A stretch of DNA of 64,000 bases from Paraburkholderia hiiakae (GTDB lineage: Bacteria > Pseudomonadota > Gammaproteobacteria > Burkholderiales > Burkholderiaceae). Shown in pieces: positions 51,682-60,755 of this stretch (the stretch's first letter is position 1; each line of letters begins with the position of its first letter). A model generated the notes under the pieces. It saw nothing but the letters and a program-made list of their open reading frames with translations, was not told the DNA's origin and did not search any database. The translations under genes were made by a program, and so were the position numbers. The stretch spans positions 1-64,000 of the forward strand of contig NZ_CAJHCQ010000009.1 of assembly GCF_904848665.1 (NCBI RefSeq), given 5' to 3'.

Positions 51682-52929
51682 ATGGGCAAGGCATTGAACG
51701 GCGTGCGCATCCTCGATTTCACGCATGTGCAGTCGGGACCCACCTGCACGCAACTGCTCGCCTGGTTCGGCGCGGACGTGATCAAGGTAGAGCGCGTAGG
51801 TGCTGGCGACGTCACGCGGGAACAGCTGCGCGACCTGCCGGACGCGGACAGCCTCTACTTCACGATGCTCAATGGCAACAAGCGTTCGCTCACGCTCGAC
51901 ACGAAGAACCCGCAAGGCAAGCGCGTGCTGGAGCGGCTTATTCGCGACTGCGACGTGCTGGTCGAGAACTTCGCGCCGGGTGCGCTCGAGCGCATGGGCT
52001 TCAGCTGGGAGCATATACAGACGCTGAACCCGCGCATGATCGTCGCCTCGGTGAAGGGCTTCGGCCCTGGGCCCTATGAGGACTGCAAGGTCTACGAGAA
52101 CGTTGCGCAGTGCGTGGGCGGCGCGGCGTCGACGACCGGCTTCGACGACGGCCCGCCGGTCGTTTCCGGCGCGCAGATCGGCGACAGCGGTACGGGCCTG
52201 CATCTCGCGCTTGGCATCGTCACGGCGCTCTACCAGCGCACACACACGGGGCGCGGCCAAAAGGTGCTCGCGGCCATGCAGGACGGCGTGCTCAACCTGT
52301 GCCGCGTGAAGCTGCGCGACCAGCAGCGGCTCGAACGCACCGGCGTCATGAAGGAGTATCCGCAGTACCCCAACGACGGCTTCGGCGAGGCGGTGCCGCG
52401 CGCCGGCAATGCGTCGGGCGGCGGCCAGCCTGGCTGGATTCTCAAGTGCAAGGGTTGGGAGACCGATCCGAACGCCTATATCTACTTCATCGCGCAAGCG
52501 CCCGTGTGGGACCGCATCTGCAAGCTGATCGGGCGCGAGGAGTGGATCGACGACCCGGACTACGCTACGCCGAACGCACGCCTGCCGCGCCTGAAGTCGA
52601 TCTTCGACGAGATCGAGCACTGGACCATGCACCGCACGAAGTTCGACGCAATGGCCGTGCTCAACCGTTACGACATTCCATGCGGCCCGATTCTCTCGAT
52701 GAAGGAGATCGCGGGTGACGAATCGCTGCGCGCGAGCGGCACGATCGTCGAGGTGGATCACCCTGTGCGTGGCAAGTACCTCACGGTGGGCAACCCGATC
52801 AAGCTTTCGGACAGTCCGACCGAGGTCACGCGTTCTCCGATGCTCGGCGAACACACCGACGAGGTGCTCGCCGAATTCGGCTACACGAAGGACGAGATCC
52901 ACTTGCTGCGCGCTTCTGGCGCCGTTTGA
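51682..52929 (+). CDS. frc: Formyl-CoA:oxalate CoA-transferase
   Basis: A 415-residue class III CoA-transferase. The whole length resembles E. coli Frc: LDFTHVQSGPTCTQLLAWFGADVIK at the N-terminus, catalytic Asp168 in GAQIGDSGTGLHL, the flexible glycine loop GNASGGGQPGW, and CKGWETDPNAYIYF. It moves CoA from formyl-CoA to oxalate, giving oxalyl-CoA for oxalyl-CoA decarboxylase. That decarboxylase (oxc) is not in the window. AAGGAGACATGAC precedes the ATG. It forms a unit with the FAH-fold gene 16 bp later. Confidence 0.93.
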   Translation: MGKALNGVRILDFTHVQSGPTCTQLLAWFGADVIKVERVGAGDVTREQLRDLPDADSLYFTMLNGNKRSLTLDTKNPQGKRVLERLIRDCDVLVENFAPGALERMGFSWEHIQTLNPRMIVASVKGFGPGPYEDCKVYENVAQCVGGAASTTGFDDGPPVVSGAQIGDSGTGLHLALGIVTALYQRTHTGRGQKVLAAMQDGVLNLCRVKLRDQQRLERTGVMKEYPQYPNDGFGEAVPRAGNASGGGQPGWILKCKGWETDPNAYIYFIAQAPVWDRICKLIGREEWIDDPDYATPNARLPRLKSIFDEIEHWTMHRTKFDAMAVLNRYDIPCGPILSMKEIAGDESLRASGTIVEVDHPVRGKYLTVGNPIKLSDSPTEVTRSPMLGEHTDEVLAEFGYTKDEIHLLRASGAV

Positions 52930-52945
52930 AACCCGGGAGCGAAAC

Positions 52946-53758
52946 ATGGAAACGTGGATGCGTTTGATGGCGAGCGACGGGAGCATTGTGTTCGGCCGCG
53001 TCGAGAACGGTTACCTGCACGAATACGAAGGGCTCGATCAGCCGGTGCCCACCGGCGCGGTGCTGTCGCTGCGCGCGCTCACGCTGCTTGCGCCTTGTGC
53101 GCCCGGCAAGGTGGTCGCGCTCTGGAATAATTTTCACGCGCTCGCCGCGAAGCTGGAAAAGCCGGTGCCTTCGCACCCGCTCTTCCTCATCAAGCCGGCG
53201 GCTTCGGTGATCGGCTCTTCGGAATTGATTCGGCGTCCTGCCCACTATGCGGGAAAAATCGTGTTCGAAGGCGAACTCGGCATCGTGATCGGCAAGCGCT
53301 GTCGCGACGCGAGTGTCGAGGAAGCCGAGTCGGCGATCTTCGGCTACACGATCGTGAACGACGTCACGGCTGCGGGCCTCATCACCGAGAATCCGCACTT
53401 CCCGCAATGGTGCCGAGCCAAAGGTTTCGATACGTTCTGTTGTTTGGGCCCGGCGATCGTTTCCGGGTTCGACTGGCAGCGCGCACGCGTCGTCACGAAA
53501 CTCGATGGTGTGGAGCGGCAGAATTATCCGCTCGACGACATGGTGTTTTCGCCGGCACAGCAGGTGAGCCTCATTTCGCAGGATCTGACGCTCGAACCGG
53601 GCGACGTGATTGCGTGCGGTACCTCACTCGGCGTAGGCTCGATCGTTGATGGTGCAACTGTCGAGGTCACCATCGAAGGGCTGGGTACGTTGAGCAATAC
53701 GCTGGGCACCGCATGCGCGCAAAGCGGGTCGCTTGCGGCCGTTGAGGGCGCGGCGTGA
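52946..53758 (+). CDS. Fumarylacetoacetate hydrolase-family protein
   Basis: A 270-residue FAH-fold enzyme. The metal-binding acidic residues are in IVFEGELGIVIGKRC (ExE) and VNDVTAAGL, with FLIKPAASVIG and GDVIACGTSLGVGS before and after. Such proteins hydrolyse, decarboxylate or isomerise oxo-dicarboxylates (oxaloacetate, acylpyruvates, 2-hydroxyhepta-dienedioate). CGGGAGCGAAAC precedes the ATG. Placement right after frc suggests acting on a C2-C4 dicarboxylate in the same pathway, for example as an oxaloacetate decarboxylase; this is inference. Confidence 0.85.
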   Translation: METWMRLMASDGSIVFGRVENGYLHEYEGLDQPVPTGAVLSLRALTLLAPCAPGKVVALWNNFHALAAKLEKPVPSHPLFLIKPAASVIGSSELIRRPAHYAGKIVFEGELGIVIGKRCRDASVEEAESAIFGYTIVNDVTAAGLITENPHFPQWCRAKGFDTFCCLGPAIVSGFDWQRARVVTKLDGVERQNYPLDDMVFSPAQQVSLISQDLTLEPGDVIACGTSLGVGSIVDGATVEVTIEGLGTLSNTLGTACAQSGSLAAVEGAA

Positions 53759-53818
53759 TGGTGTAATTGGCGTAAAACCAAAGACGCGCGCGGCAGAAAT
53801 GCCGCGCGAGGAGGAGAG

Positions 53819-54793
53819 ATGCCGGAGCAAGTGGCTAGCGACCTGGCGTGGCTGGGCGTCGGCGTGCTGTTCGCATGGCTCAGCTGTGCATTTGCACAAT
53901 TGGCAGCGCTCGCGCCGGTGCGTGCGTGGCCTTCGTCGTGTCCCAGGGCCGCGCCGCGCTGTGCAAAGCATGCTGGTGCGCCGCACAAGCATCGGCTCGC
54001 CTTCGCCATTTCGTTCGCATTGCTACTGACTGTGCCGCCTGGCGTGATCGCTGCGGGCTGGATGCATTCGCCCGATGCGACGGTCGCTGTCGAAGCGGGT
54101 GTGCTGGGCGGTTTGTGCCTTGCGGGCCGGCGCGACCTCACGCAGCGCGCGCGGACGGCGGCGCTGCTGGGTGGTGTATCGGGCGCGAGTGTCTTGATCG
54201 GCGCTTTGGTTGGCTACGTGTTGCAGCCTGAACGTAGTCCGATCGAACGTGTGCCGCTTTTCGTCGCGGTGGCGACCGGCGCGTTGCTGATCGGCGGCGC
54301 GCTGAGTTTGTTCAGCCGTGGCGCGCGAGCGAGCGGCGCGGTTCGCCGGCGCGTGCCGTTCGGCCGCGGCGACCGCATCATGCATGTCATGGCGCTGTTG
54401 CTCGCCGTGGCGCTTGGCTATGGGTTTCTGGGCGCGCGTGCTTGCACCGAATTCGAAATCTCCATACTGGTCGCGACGAGCGTGCTGTTTGCCGCGCTGG
54501 GCGCGCGGCTTATGAGTGGTGCGCGGCGAGCGCGGCTCGCGCGTACAGGCGCCGTCGATGCGTCACCGGCACGCGAGCCCTTCAGCGCGACATTCAACGC
54601 AAGCTTCGCGGGTGTGCCGGACGAACTGCTGGTCGCGGCCTGCGGCAGCGGAGCGTTCGAACCCGCGTGGCTGGCCGCGAACGACACGGCGCATGCCGGC
54701 TCAGGGCGCGCGGTTCATCACGCGTCGCAGGACCTGCCACGGCGGCGGCGCAGCCGGAGCGGCGCGCTGCGTCAGCGGCAAGGGCCGCACTGA
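53819..54793 (+). CDS. Integral membrane protein, distant transhydrogenase-beta-like
   Basis: A 324-residue protein with about six or seven hydrophobic helices in the first 245 residues and a basic, low-complexity C-terminus. GAGGAGGAGAG precedes the ATG. The order and character of the helices (VLIGALVGYVLQ, then GALLIGGALSLFSRGARASG, then RIMHVMALLLAVALGYGFL) loosely recall the membrane domain of NAD(P) transhydrogenase subunit beta, but the NADP-binding domain is absent. It follows the frc-FAH unit by 60 bp. The family is uncertain and it may be a degenerate or diverged gene. Confidence 0.55.
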   Translation: MPEQVASDLAWLGVGVLFAWLSCAFAQLAALAPVRAWPSSCPRAAPRCAKHAGAPHKHRLAFAISFALLLTVPPGVIAAGWMHSPDATVAVEAGVLGGLCLAGRRDLTQRARTAALLGGVSGASVLIGALVGYVLQPERSPIERVPLFVAVATGALLIGGALSLFSRGARASGAVRRRVPFGRGDRIMHVMALLLAVALGYGFLGARACTEFEISILVATSVLFAALGARLMSGARRARLARTGAVDASPAREPFSATFNASFAGVPDELLVAACGSGAFEPAWLAANDTAHAGSGRAVHHASQDLPRRRRSRSGALRQRQGPH

Positions 54794-54942
54794 GGGCGCC
54801 TGCCAACATATCGTGCGCGCTGCCACCGACGAAGGCGGCAACGCCACGAGACCATCTGCGAGATCAGGGGAAAACCACAGAACGCGCAACGCGACGCGAA
54901 TGATTAGTCATGCGTGATGATTTTCGGCACAGCCATAAAACC

Positions 54943-55887
54943 TTACTTATGCAAACTCGCTTCTGACACTTTCGTAATGTTCTCGATGAGCGCTGCGCCT
55001 TCCTCCATGAGGAAGCGCTTGAAAGCGAGCGCGACGGGCGGCAGACGCTTGTTTTTCCGGTGCACGACGTACCAGTTGAGCATGATCGGGAAGCCTTCGA
55101 CATCGAGCACCGTGAGGTGGCCGACCTGCAATTCCAGGCTGATCGTGTGCGCCGAGAGAAACGCGATGCCCATGCCCGCGATCACGGCCTGCTTGATCGT
55201 CTCGGTGCTTTGAATCTCCATGGCGATCTTGAGGTTCGTGATCTTCCCAGCGAACCCTTCCTCCATTGAGTTCCATGTGTCCGAACCGCGCTCGCGCACG
55301 ATGAACGCTTCGTTGGCGAGCGTGCTGAGCTTGATGGCGCGCTTGTGCGCGAGCGGATGCGTCGGCGCCGCGACAATCACGTACGGGTGCGGCGCAAACG
55401 GCTCGTTGATGGCGTCGGTCGCGTGCGGCGGACGCACCATCACGGCGAGATCAGTCTGGTTGGTGGCGAGCTGCTGGAGCAACTGCTCGCGGTTGTGCAC
55501 GGAGAGATTGAGCGCGACGCCTTTGTAGCGGCGCGTGAATTCGGCCAGCAGGCGTGGAAAGAAGTAATCGCCCGCGCTAATGACGGCCACGTTGAGCTTG
55601 CCGCCCGAGACGCCCTTTAGCTGGCTCATCGCCTCGTCGACTTCGTGGAACTGCTGCATGATCGCGCGGCTGTAGTGAAGCATCTCCGTGCCCGCGGGCG
55701 TGAGATAAATCTTCTTGCCGAGCTGCTCGAAGAGCGGCAGGCCCGCGTGATCTTCGAGCTGCCGAACCTGCGTGGAAACGGCCGGCTGGGTGAGATGCAG
55801 TTCCTCCGCGGCACGCGAAAAACTGAGGTGGCGCGCCACGGTCTCGAAGACCTTGAGCTGGCGCAGCGTGGCGTTTCGCATCGTCAT
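54943..55887 (-). CDS. LysR-family regulator (CbbR-like)
   Basis: A 314-residue LysR protein with HTH LKVFETVARHLSFSRAAEELHLTQPAVSTQVRQLEDHAG-type start (residues 10-50) and effector domain features NVAVISAGDYFFPRLLAEF and VHNREQLLQQLATNQTDLAVM, which resemble CbbR-type regulators. It is divergent from the second oxlT gene with a 371-bp gap, so it probably activates that gene. The start at 55887 (MTMRNATLRQL) could also be the second ATG two codons later. Confidence 0.87.
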   Translation of the reverse strand: MTMRNATLRQLKVFETVARHLSFSRAAEELHLTQPAVSTQVRQLEDHAGLPLFEQLGKKIYLTPAGTEMLHYSRAIMQQFHEVDEAMSQLKGVSGGKLNVAVISAGDYFFPRLLAEFTRRYKGVALNLSVHNREQLLQQLATNQTDLAVMVRPPHATDAINEPFAPHPYVIVAAPTHPLAHKRAIKLSTLANEAFIVRERGSDTWNSMEEGFAGKITNLKIAMEIQSTETIKQAVIAGMGIAFLSAHTISLELQVGHLTVLDVEGFPIMLNWYVVHRKNKRLPPVALAFKRFLMEEGAALIENITKVSEASLHK

Positions 55888-56258
55888 GGCCGAACCATAA
55901 GGGATACTGAATCAACATAATAACAAACTTTAATTGTGAGTAATCCAGCAATCACCCTAGCATAAGTTGAAAGGCGTCCGAATGCCGCGCGACGTGCTCG
56001 AAACTATGTTCGGGTTAACGCTCGGAAATGCGATTTCATAAGGGACAACACGTAGAAAATTCCTTGTTTCACGATATTTTCGGGGATGTGCCGGAATGCC
56101 AGGGTGAATGAGGATTGACGAATATCCATTCGAATTTCTGATCCATCCGTGAATAAAAGACACAGCGCAACGAAGTGAAAAATTAAAACCATAAGCAAGA
56201 ATTTATGCAGACCCGTAATCACGCAGGCTGCAATGAATAGATAGCGGAGACAAGCGAT
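55888..56258. promoter_or_regulatory. Divergent regulatory region between lysR and oxlT copy 2
   Basis: About 370 bp, AT-richer than its surroundings. It lacks the TGATATATCA element found at the other oxalate promoters. I could not pick a convincing LysR dyad by eye. No gene seen. Confidence 0.4.
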
Positions 56259-57614
56259 ATGAATGCAATCGGTCAGAGGAGCGAGAGCGGTCCGTTCTGG
56301 ACGAACCGCTGGTTTCAACTGGTGGTGGGCATGCTATGCATGGCGCTCGTTGCCAACCTGCAATACGCATGGACGCTGTTCGTCGCACCGATGAATTCGC
56401 GCCACCACTGGGGCCAGGCGGAGATTCAACTGGCCTTCTCGATCTTCATTCTGACCGAGACCTGGCTCGTGCCGGTGGAAGGCTGGCTGGTCGACAAGTT
56501 CGGCCCGCGCCCCGTCGTGGCGGGCGGCGCGGTTTGCGCAGGCCTCGCCTGGGTCATCAACTCCTACGTCACGACGCTGCCGATGCTCTACGTTTCGGCC
56601 GTGATCGCCGGCATCGGCGCGGGCGGCGTGTACGGCACCTGCGTAGGCAACGCGCTCAAGTGGTTCCCGGACCGCCGCGGCCTCGCCGCGGGCCTCACGG
56701 CCGCGGGCTTCGGCGCCGGCGCCGCCGTGACGGTGATTCCGATTGCGAACATGATCACGCGCTCAGGCTACGAGCACACGTTCTTCGTCTTCGGCGTGCT
56801 CCAGGGTGTGTCGATTCTCGCGCTCTCATTCCTGCTCGTGAAGCCCGTGACGCGCCCCGTAACCGCGGCTGGCCGCCGTCTCGTCTCGCGCATCGACTAC
56901 ACGCCGGGGCAGATGGTCAAGCAGCCGGTGTTCTGGGTGATCTACATCTGCTTCGTCGCGGTGGCCGCTGGCGGCCTGATGGCAACGGCGCAGATCGGAC
57001 CGATCGCCAAGGACTGGGGCCTCGCCCGCATTCCGATGACGGTGTTCGGTATGACGCTGCCGCTCCTCACGCTCACGCTCTCGATCGACAACATCTGCAA
57101 CGGCTTTACGCGTCCCCTGTGCGGCTTCATCTCCGACAAGATCGGCCGTGAGAACGCGATGTTCCTGATCTTCGTGGGCGAAGGGCTCGCGTTGCTCGGC
57201 ATGATGCAGTTCGGCACGAACCCATATGCGTTCATGATTTTCGCCGCGCTGATCTTCCTGTTCTGGGGTGAGATCTTCTCGATCTTCCCGGCCATCTGCG
57301 CGGACACCTTCGGCAGCAAGTACGCCGCGTCCAATGCCGGCACGCTGTACACCGCCAAGGGCACCGCCGCGTTGCTCGTGCCGGTAGCCTCGGTACTGTC
57401 CGCTACGGGCGGCTGGAGCGCCGTGTTCATCGCGGCTGCGGTCATCACGATCGCGGCGGCCGTGAGCGCCAAGTTCCTCCTCGCGCCGATGCGCAAGCGC
57501 CTGATCGAGCAGAGCAGCGAAGCGAATAGTGAAGTGAGCAACGAGCCCAATGTCACGCTGGCCACGAATGCGGGCGCAGGGTTGCCGCACTGGTCCAACC
57601 AAAGCGGCGAATGA
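56259..57614 (+). CDS. oxlT: Oxalate/formate antiporter-family MFS transporter (OxlT-like), copy 2
   Basis: A 451-residue OFA-family carrier with 12 helices. It shares with copy 1 the segments LQYAWTLFVAPMN, TETWLVPVEGWLVDKFGPRPVV and GTCVGNALKWFPDRRGLAAG, and it has the FWGEIFSIFPAICADTFGSKYA stretch near the end typical of OxlT. It probably exchanges oxalate for formate or imports oxalate. It lies downstream of the frc cluster, under a divergent LysR gene, and 16 bp upstream of a second LysR gene. Confidence 0.9.
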   Translation: MNAIGQRSESGPFWTNRWFQLVVGMLCMALVANLQYAWTLFVAPMNSRHHWGQAEIQLAFSIFILTETWLVPVEGWLVDKFGPRPVVAGGAVCAGLAWVINSYVTTLPMLYVSAVIAGIGAGGVYGTCVGNALKWFPDRRGLAAGLTAAGFGAGAAVTVIPIANMITRSGYEHTFFVFGVLQGVSILALSFLLVKPVTRPVTAAGRRLVSRIDYTPGQMVKQPVFWVIYICFVAVAAGGLMATAQIGPIAKDWGLARIPMTVFGMTLPLLTLTLSIDNICNGFTRPLCGFISDKIGRENAMFLIFVGEGLALLGMMQFGTNPYAFMIFAALIFLFWGEIFSIFPAICADTFGSKYAASNAGTLYTAKGTAALLVPVASVLSATGGWSAVFIAAAVITIAAAVSAKFLLAPMRKRLIEQSSEANSEVSNEPNVTLATNAGAGLPHWSNQSGE

Positions 57615-57630
57615 GGCGCGCGGGCCCGCC

Positions 57631-58758
57631 ATGTCGATGAACGTATCGCTCCAGCAACTCAAGGTATTCGTCGCGGTGGCGCGGGCGCGCAGCTTCACGC
57701 GCGCCGCGCGCGAGTTCGGGCTCACGCAGTCGGCGGTGAGCCGCTGCGTGCGCGAACTGGAAGAAGCGGTCGAGCTCAAGCTCTTCGACCGCACCACGCG
57801 CCAGGTCGAGCTCACGCTTGCGGGCAGTGGCTTCGAGCGGCGTATCGGCCGCTTGCTCGACGAGATCGAGATGGCGCTCAACGAGGGCCGCGACGCGCAC
57901 CAGGCACATAGCGGCGTGGTGCTCGTGGCGAGCAACCCGGTGCTCTCGTCGACCTGGGTGCCCGCCGCGCTCGCGCGCTGCGCCGCGGCTTTTCCCTCGC
58001 TCTCGCTGCAATTGCAGGACTTGCCGCAGGCGGCCGTGCTGCAAGCGGTCGAACAGGGCGAGGCCGATTTCGGCGTGATCGCCGAAAGCGTGCCGTTCGC
58101 GAGCGGCAATCTCGACGTGCAGCCGCTTTCCGCCACGCCGCTTTGCGCGCTCTTGCCCGCGCACCATCCGCTTGCGCTACAGGGGGCGCTGCGCTGGGAC
58201 GATCTCGCGCGCGAGCCGCTCGTCACGCTCAATCGCGACGCGGGCTGCCGGGGCGCGGTGATGCGCGCGCTGGACGGTCTGCGGCCAGAGGGGAGGCCAC
58301 TGCAGGAGTTCGCGCACGTGGCGGGCGTGGCGCGCATGGCGCAGCTCGGCATGGGCATCGGCGTGCTGCCGGTGTGCGTGGACGGCGCGCGCGGCGGGCA
58401 CGCGCATCGCTCGGGAGAGGTTGCGCACGCAACGTGTCACTGGCCCGCGCCCGCGGGGCCGCTGGTTACGCGCTTGCTGCATCCCGTCGTCAACGTGACG
58501 ACGATGCTCGTGCGGCGCCGCCATCGTTCGCTGCGGCCTTGCGCTCAGGCGGCGTGGTCGCAGTTTATGGCGGATAGTTCTGCGCTAGATGGTTCGGACG
58601 CGCAGGCTTCATCTCAGGATAACGAAGCACTGCCGGAAACATCCATCGACGGCTCGCCGATGCGTGGCTCGAACGGCGCGCCGACGCGCGTCGCGTTGCG
58701 TGGCGCCGATGCGCCGCCGCCACTTCAGGTGACCCGCACACACGCCCGTATCGAATAG
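57631..58758 (+). CDS. LysR-family regulator with long C-terminal tail
   Basis: A 375-residue LysR protein; the usual length is about 300. HTH residues 5-50 (LQQLKVFVAVARARSFTRAAREFGLTQSAVSRCVREL layout) and effector domain (HSGVVLVASNPVLSSTWVPAAL, the LGMGIGVLPVCV stretch, then LLHPVVNVTTMLVRRRHRSL) are complete. The final 60 residues are polar and low in complexity, with no recognised domain. The ATG at 57631 follows the oxlT stop by 16 bp, so the two are probably co-transcribed. Target unknown, perhaps the transporter operon itself. Confidence 0.82.
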   Translation: MSMNVSLQQLKVFVAVARARSFTRAAREFGLTQSAVSRCVRELEEAVELKLFDRTTRQVELTLAGSGFERRIGRLLDEIEMALNEGRDAHQAHSGVVLVASNPVLSSTWVPAALARCAAAFPSLSLQLQDLPQAAVLQAVEQGEADFGVIAESVPFASGNLDVQPLSATPLCALLPAHHPLALQGALRWDDLAREPLVTLNRDAGCRGAVMRALDGLRPEGRPLQEFAHVAGVARMAQLGMGIGVLPVCVDGARGGHAHRSGEVAHATCHWPAPAGPLVTRLLHPVVNVTTMLVRRRHRSLRPCAQAAWSQFMADSSALDGSDAQASSQDNEALPETSIDGSPMRGSNGAPTRVALRGADAPPPLQVTRTHARIE

Positions 58759-58783
58759 CGCGCGTTTCCTTCTTCTGCAAAAC

Positions 58784-58814
58784 AAAACGGATCGCTCGAT
58801 GCGATCCGTTTTTT
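58784..58814 (+). terminator. Intrinsic terminator after the oxlT-lysR unit
   Basis: A 12-bp perfect stem (58784-58795 with 58801-58812), 5-base loop and T-tract on the plus strand, 25 bp after the LysR stop. Confidence 0.88.
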
Positions 58815-58868
58815 CTTTCCTGCAACAGCAACAGCGTAGAAAAGGGGCGGCCGCCCCTGCGCCGAGAC

Positions 58869-59846
58869 CTATGCCGCCTGCAGCGCCATCCGCTCACGCT
58901 GCTTGACCAACGCGAGCACGGTATCGATGGCCGGCGTCGGCTCGCCAACCAGCTTGCCCATTTCCTGCACGACGGTGATCAGCGGATCGATCTCCATCGG
59001 CCGGCCGGTTTCGAGGTCGACGAGCATCGAGGTCTTGTGCGCGCCCACCGCGCCCGCGCCGTCGATGCGACGCTCAACATCCACGCGGAAGTTCACGCCG
59101 AACTGCTCGGCAATACGCTTGCCTTCGAGCATCATCGTGCGGGCCACGGCGCGCGTGGCCGGGTCGCTCGTGATGACGTCGAGCGTGCCGTGCGTGAGCG
59201 CGCTGATCGGGTTGAAGCAGAGATTGCCCCACAGCTTGAGCCAGATTTCGTCGCGGATGTTCTCGCGGATGGGCGCCTCGAACCCGGCGGCCTGCATGGC
59301 TTCGTGCAACTGGACGATGCGCGGCGTGCGCTCGCCCGAAGGCTCGCCAATCGGAAATTTCTTGCCGTACACATGGCGGATCACGCCGGGCGCGTCGATT
59401 TCGGCGGCTGGATAGAGTACGCAGCCAATCGCGCGCTCGGGTGTGAGGCGGTTCCATTGCGAGCCGTCCGGGTCGATACTTTCGAGCCGCGTGCCCGCGA
59501 ACTTGCCGCCATGCTGGTAGAAGTACCAGTAGGGAATGCCGTTGGTACCCGTGACGATGGCCGTGTGCTTGCCGAGGAGCGGCTGCATTGTGTCGATCAC
59601 GCCCGCCACCGAATGCGCCTTGAGCGTGATGATGACGACGTCCTGCACACCCAGTTCGTGCGGATCGGACGTGCAACGCACCTTCGCCACGTACTCCTCA
59701 CCATCCATCAGAAGTCGAGCGCCGTTCTCGCGCATGGCGGCCAGATGCGGGCCGCGAGCAACGAAGCTCACGTCGGCGCCTGCGCGTGCGAGTTGCACGC
59801 CCATCATGCCTCCAATGGCGCCCGCTCCAAAGATGCAGATCTTCAT
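58869..59846 (-). CDS. 2-Dehydropantoate 2-reductase-family protein (PanE/ApbA)
   Basis: A 325-residue NADPH-dependent reductase with Rossmann motif IFGAGAIGG (residues 4-12), the KAHSV region near residue 76 and the catalytic lysine and helix in IRDEIWLKLWGNLCFNPISALT. Family members reduce 2-dehydropantoate to pantoate or other 2-oxo acids. Long PanE-like proteins beside catabolic genes often act on other oxo acids; the location next to oxalate genes hints at that but does not prove it. Confidence 0.85.
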   Translation of the reverse strand: MKICIFGAGAIGGMMGVQLARAGADVSFVARGPHLAAMRENGARLLMDGEEYVAKVRCTSDPHELGVQDVVIITLKAHSVAGVIDTMQPLLGKHTAIVTGTNGIPYWYFYQHGGKFAGTRLESIDPDGSQWNRLTPERAIGCVLYPAAEIDAPGVIRHVYGKKFPIGEPSGERTPRIVQLHEAMQAAGFEAPIRENIRDEIWLKLWGNLCFNPISALTHGTLDVITSDPATRAVARTMMLEGKRIAEQFGVNFRVDVERRIDGAGAVGAHKTSMLVDLETGRPMEIDPLITVVQEMGKLVGEPTPAIDTVLALVKQRERMALQAA

Positions 59847-60051
59847 GTTGAAACCCCAATGACGTTGAAAACCGCTTGTCCGCAGGTGCGCTATTTCAAG
59901 GCTTCGCCGAGCATTGGGGAAAAGCTACCCGCTCGCCGCGACCCCGGACGATGGTTTGAGCATAGGGGGTGCTGTCGATTAACGACAGTTAAAGTTTCTC
60001 GCGAAAATCATCAAGAGAAGCTTATGGATGAAAAGGCGCGAAACGAGGCCT

Positions 60052-60672
60052 TCAGGCGCGCCGCACGAGCAGAAAACTCACGCCAATCAGACCGAGAAAT
60101 GCGCCGCAGGTGCGATTGAACCAGCGGCGCACGGTGGTGCGCGTGAGCCAGCGGCCGAGGTACATGCCGGCCAGCGAATAGAGCGCGATGGCGACACATT
60201 CGAGCGCGAGAAAGCTCGCGCCGAGCACGCCGAACTGCGGCGCGATGGGCTTCGCGACATCGACGAATTGCGGCAGGAAGGCCGTGAAAACGAGAATCGC
60301 CTTGGGGTTGCCCGCCGCCACGAGGCACTCGCGCCACGCGAGGCGCGCGAGCGAAGCGTCGCTATCCATGCTTTCGCCGATGGGGTTGGCGTCGCTGCGC
60401 CAGAGCTGCACGGCGAGCCACACGAGGTAGGCGGCGCCCGCCAGCTTGATGACGAAGAAGACCGCCTCGGAAGCGCGCAGCACGACGGCGAGACCCATGG
60501 CCGCGAGCGCGATCATGGCGGCGAACGAAACGAGCCGCCCCGTGCCGCCAAGGAACGCGCACAGGAAGCCGTGCCGCGCGGCCACGTTGATGGAGAGGAG
60601 ATTGTTCGGCCCCGGCGCCATGTTCAGCGCGAAGCAGGCGGGCAGAAAGAAGAGCCAGGCGGTGAGGGACAT
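60052..60672 (-). CDS. LysE/RhtB-family exporter
   Basis: A 206-residue exporter with about six membrane helices and the family start MSLTAWLFFLPACFALNMAPGPNNLLSI, then VAAGNPKAILVFTAFLPQFVD. I chose the ATG at 60672 because the N-terminus then matches the family; the open frame continues far upstream without meaning. Substrate unknown, most likely an amino acid. It follows gltS by 83 bp on the same strand, so a glutamate-related uptake and export pairing is possible. Confidence 0.87.
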   Translation of the reverse strand: MSLTAWLFFLPACFALNMAPGPNNLLSINVAARHGFLCAFLGGTGRLVSFAAMIALAAMGLAVVLRASEAVFFVIKLAGAAYLVWLAVQLWRSDANPIGESMDSDASLARLAWRECLVAAGNPKAILVFTAFLPQFVDVAKPIAPQFGVLGASFLALECVAIALYSLAGMYLGRWLTRTTVRRWFNRTCGAFLGLIGVSFLLVRRA

Positions 60673-60755
60673 GATGACGCTCGAAGGTAGGCGCCGTGCG
60701 CGGCGCGCTGTGAATCGCGCCATTTTAGCGCGACCGGCGTGCTGCGCCTTGCCGC

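Noticed and set aside
52715..52945. Upstream extension of the FAH-family gene overlapping frc
   Set aside because: It overlaps frc in another frame and has shadow-like composition; the ATG at 52946 has a good ribosome site and the family N-terminus.
58350..58560. Frameshift in the LysR gene after oxlT
   Set aside because: The region looks unusual, but the frame recovers LysR-like sequence (LLHPVVNVTTMLVRRRHRSL) without a shift, so I treat it as intact.
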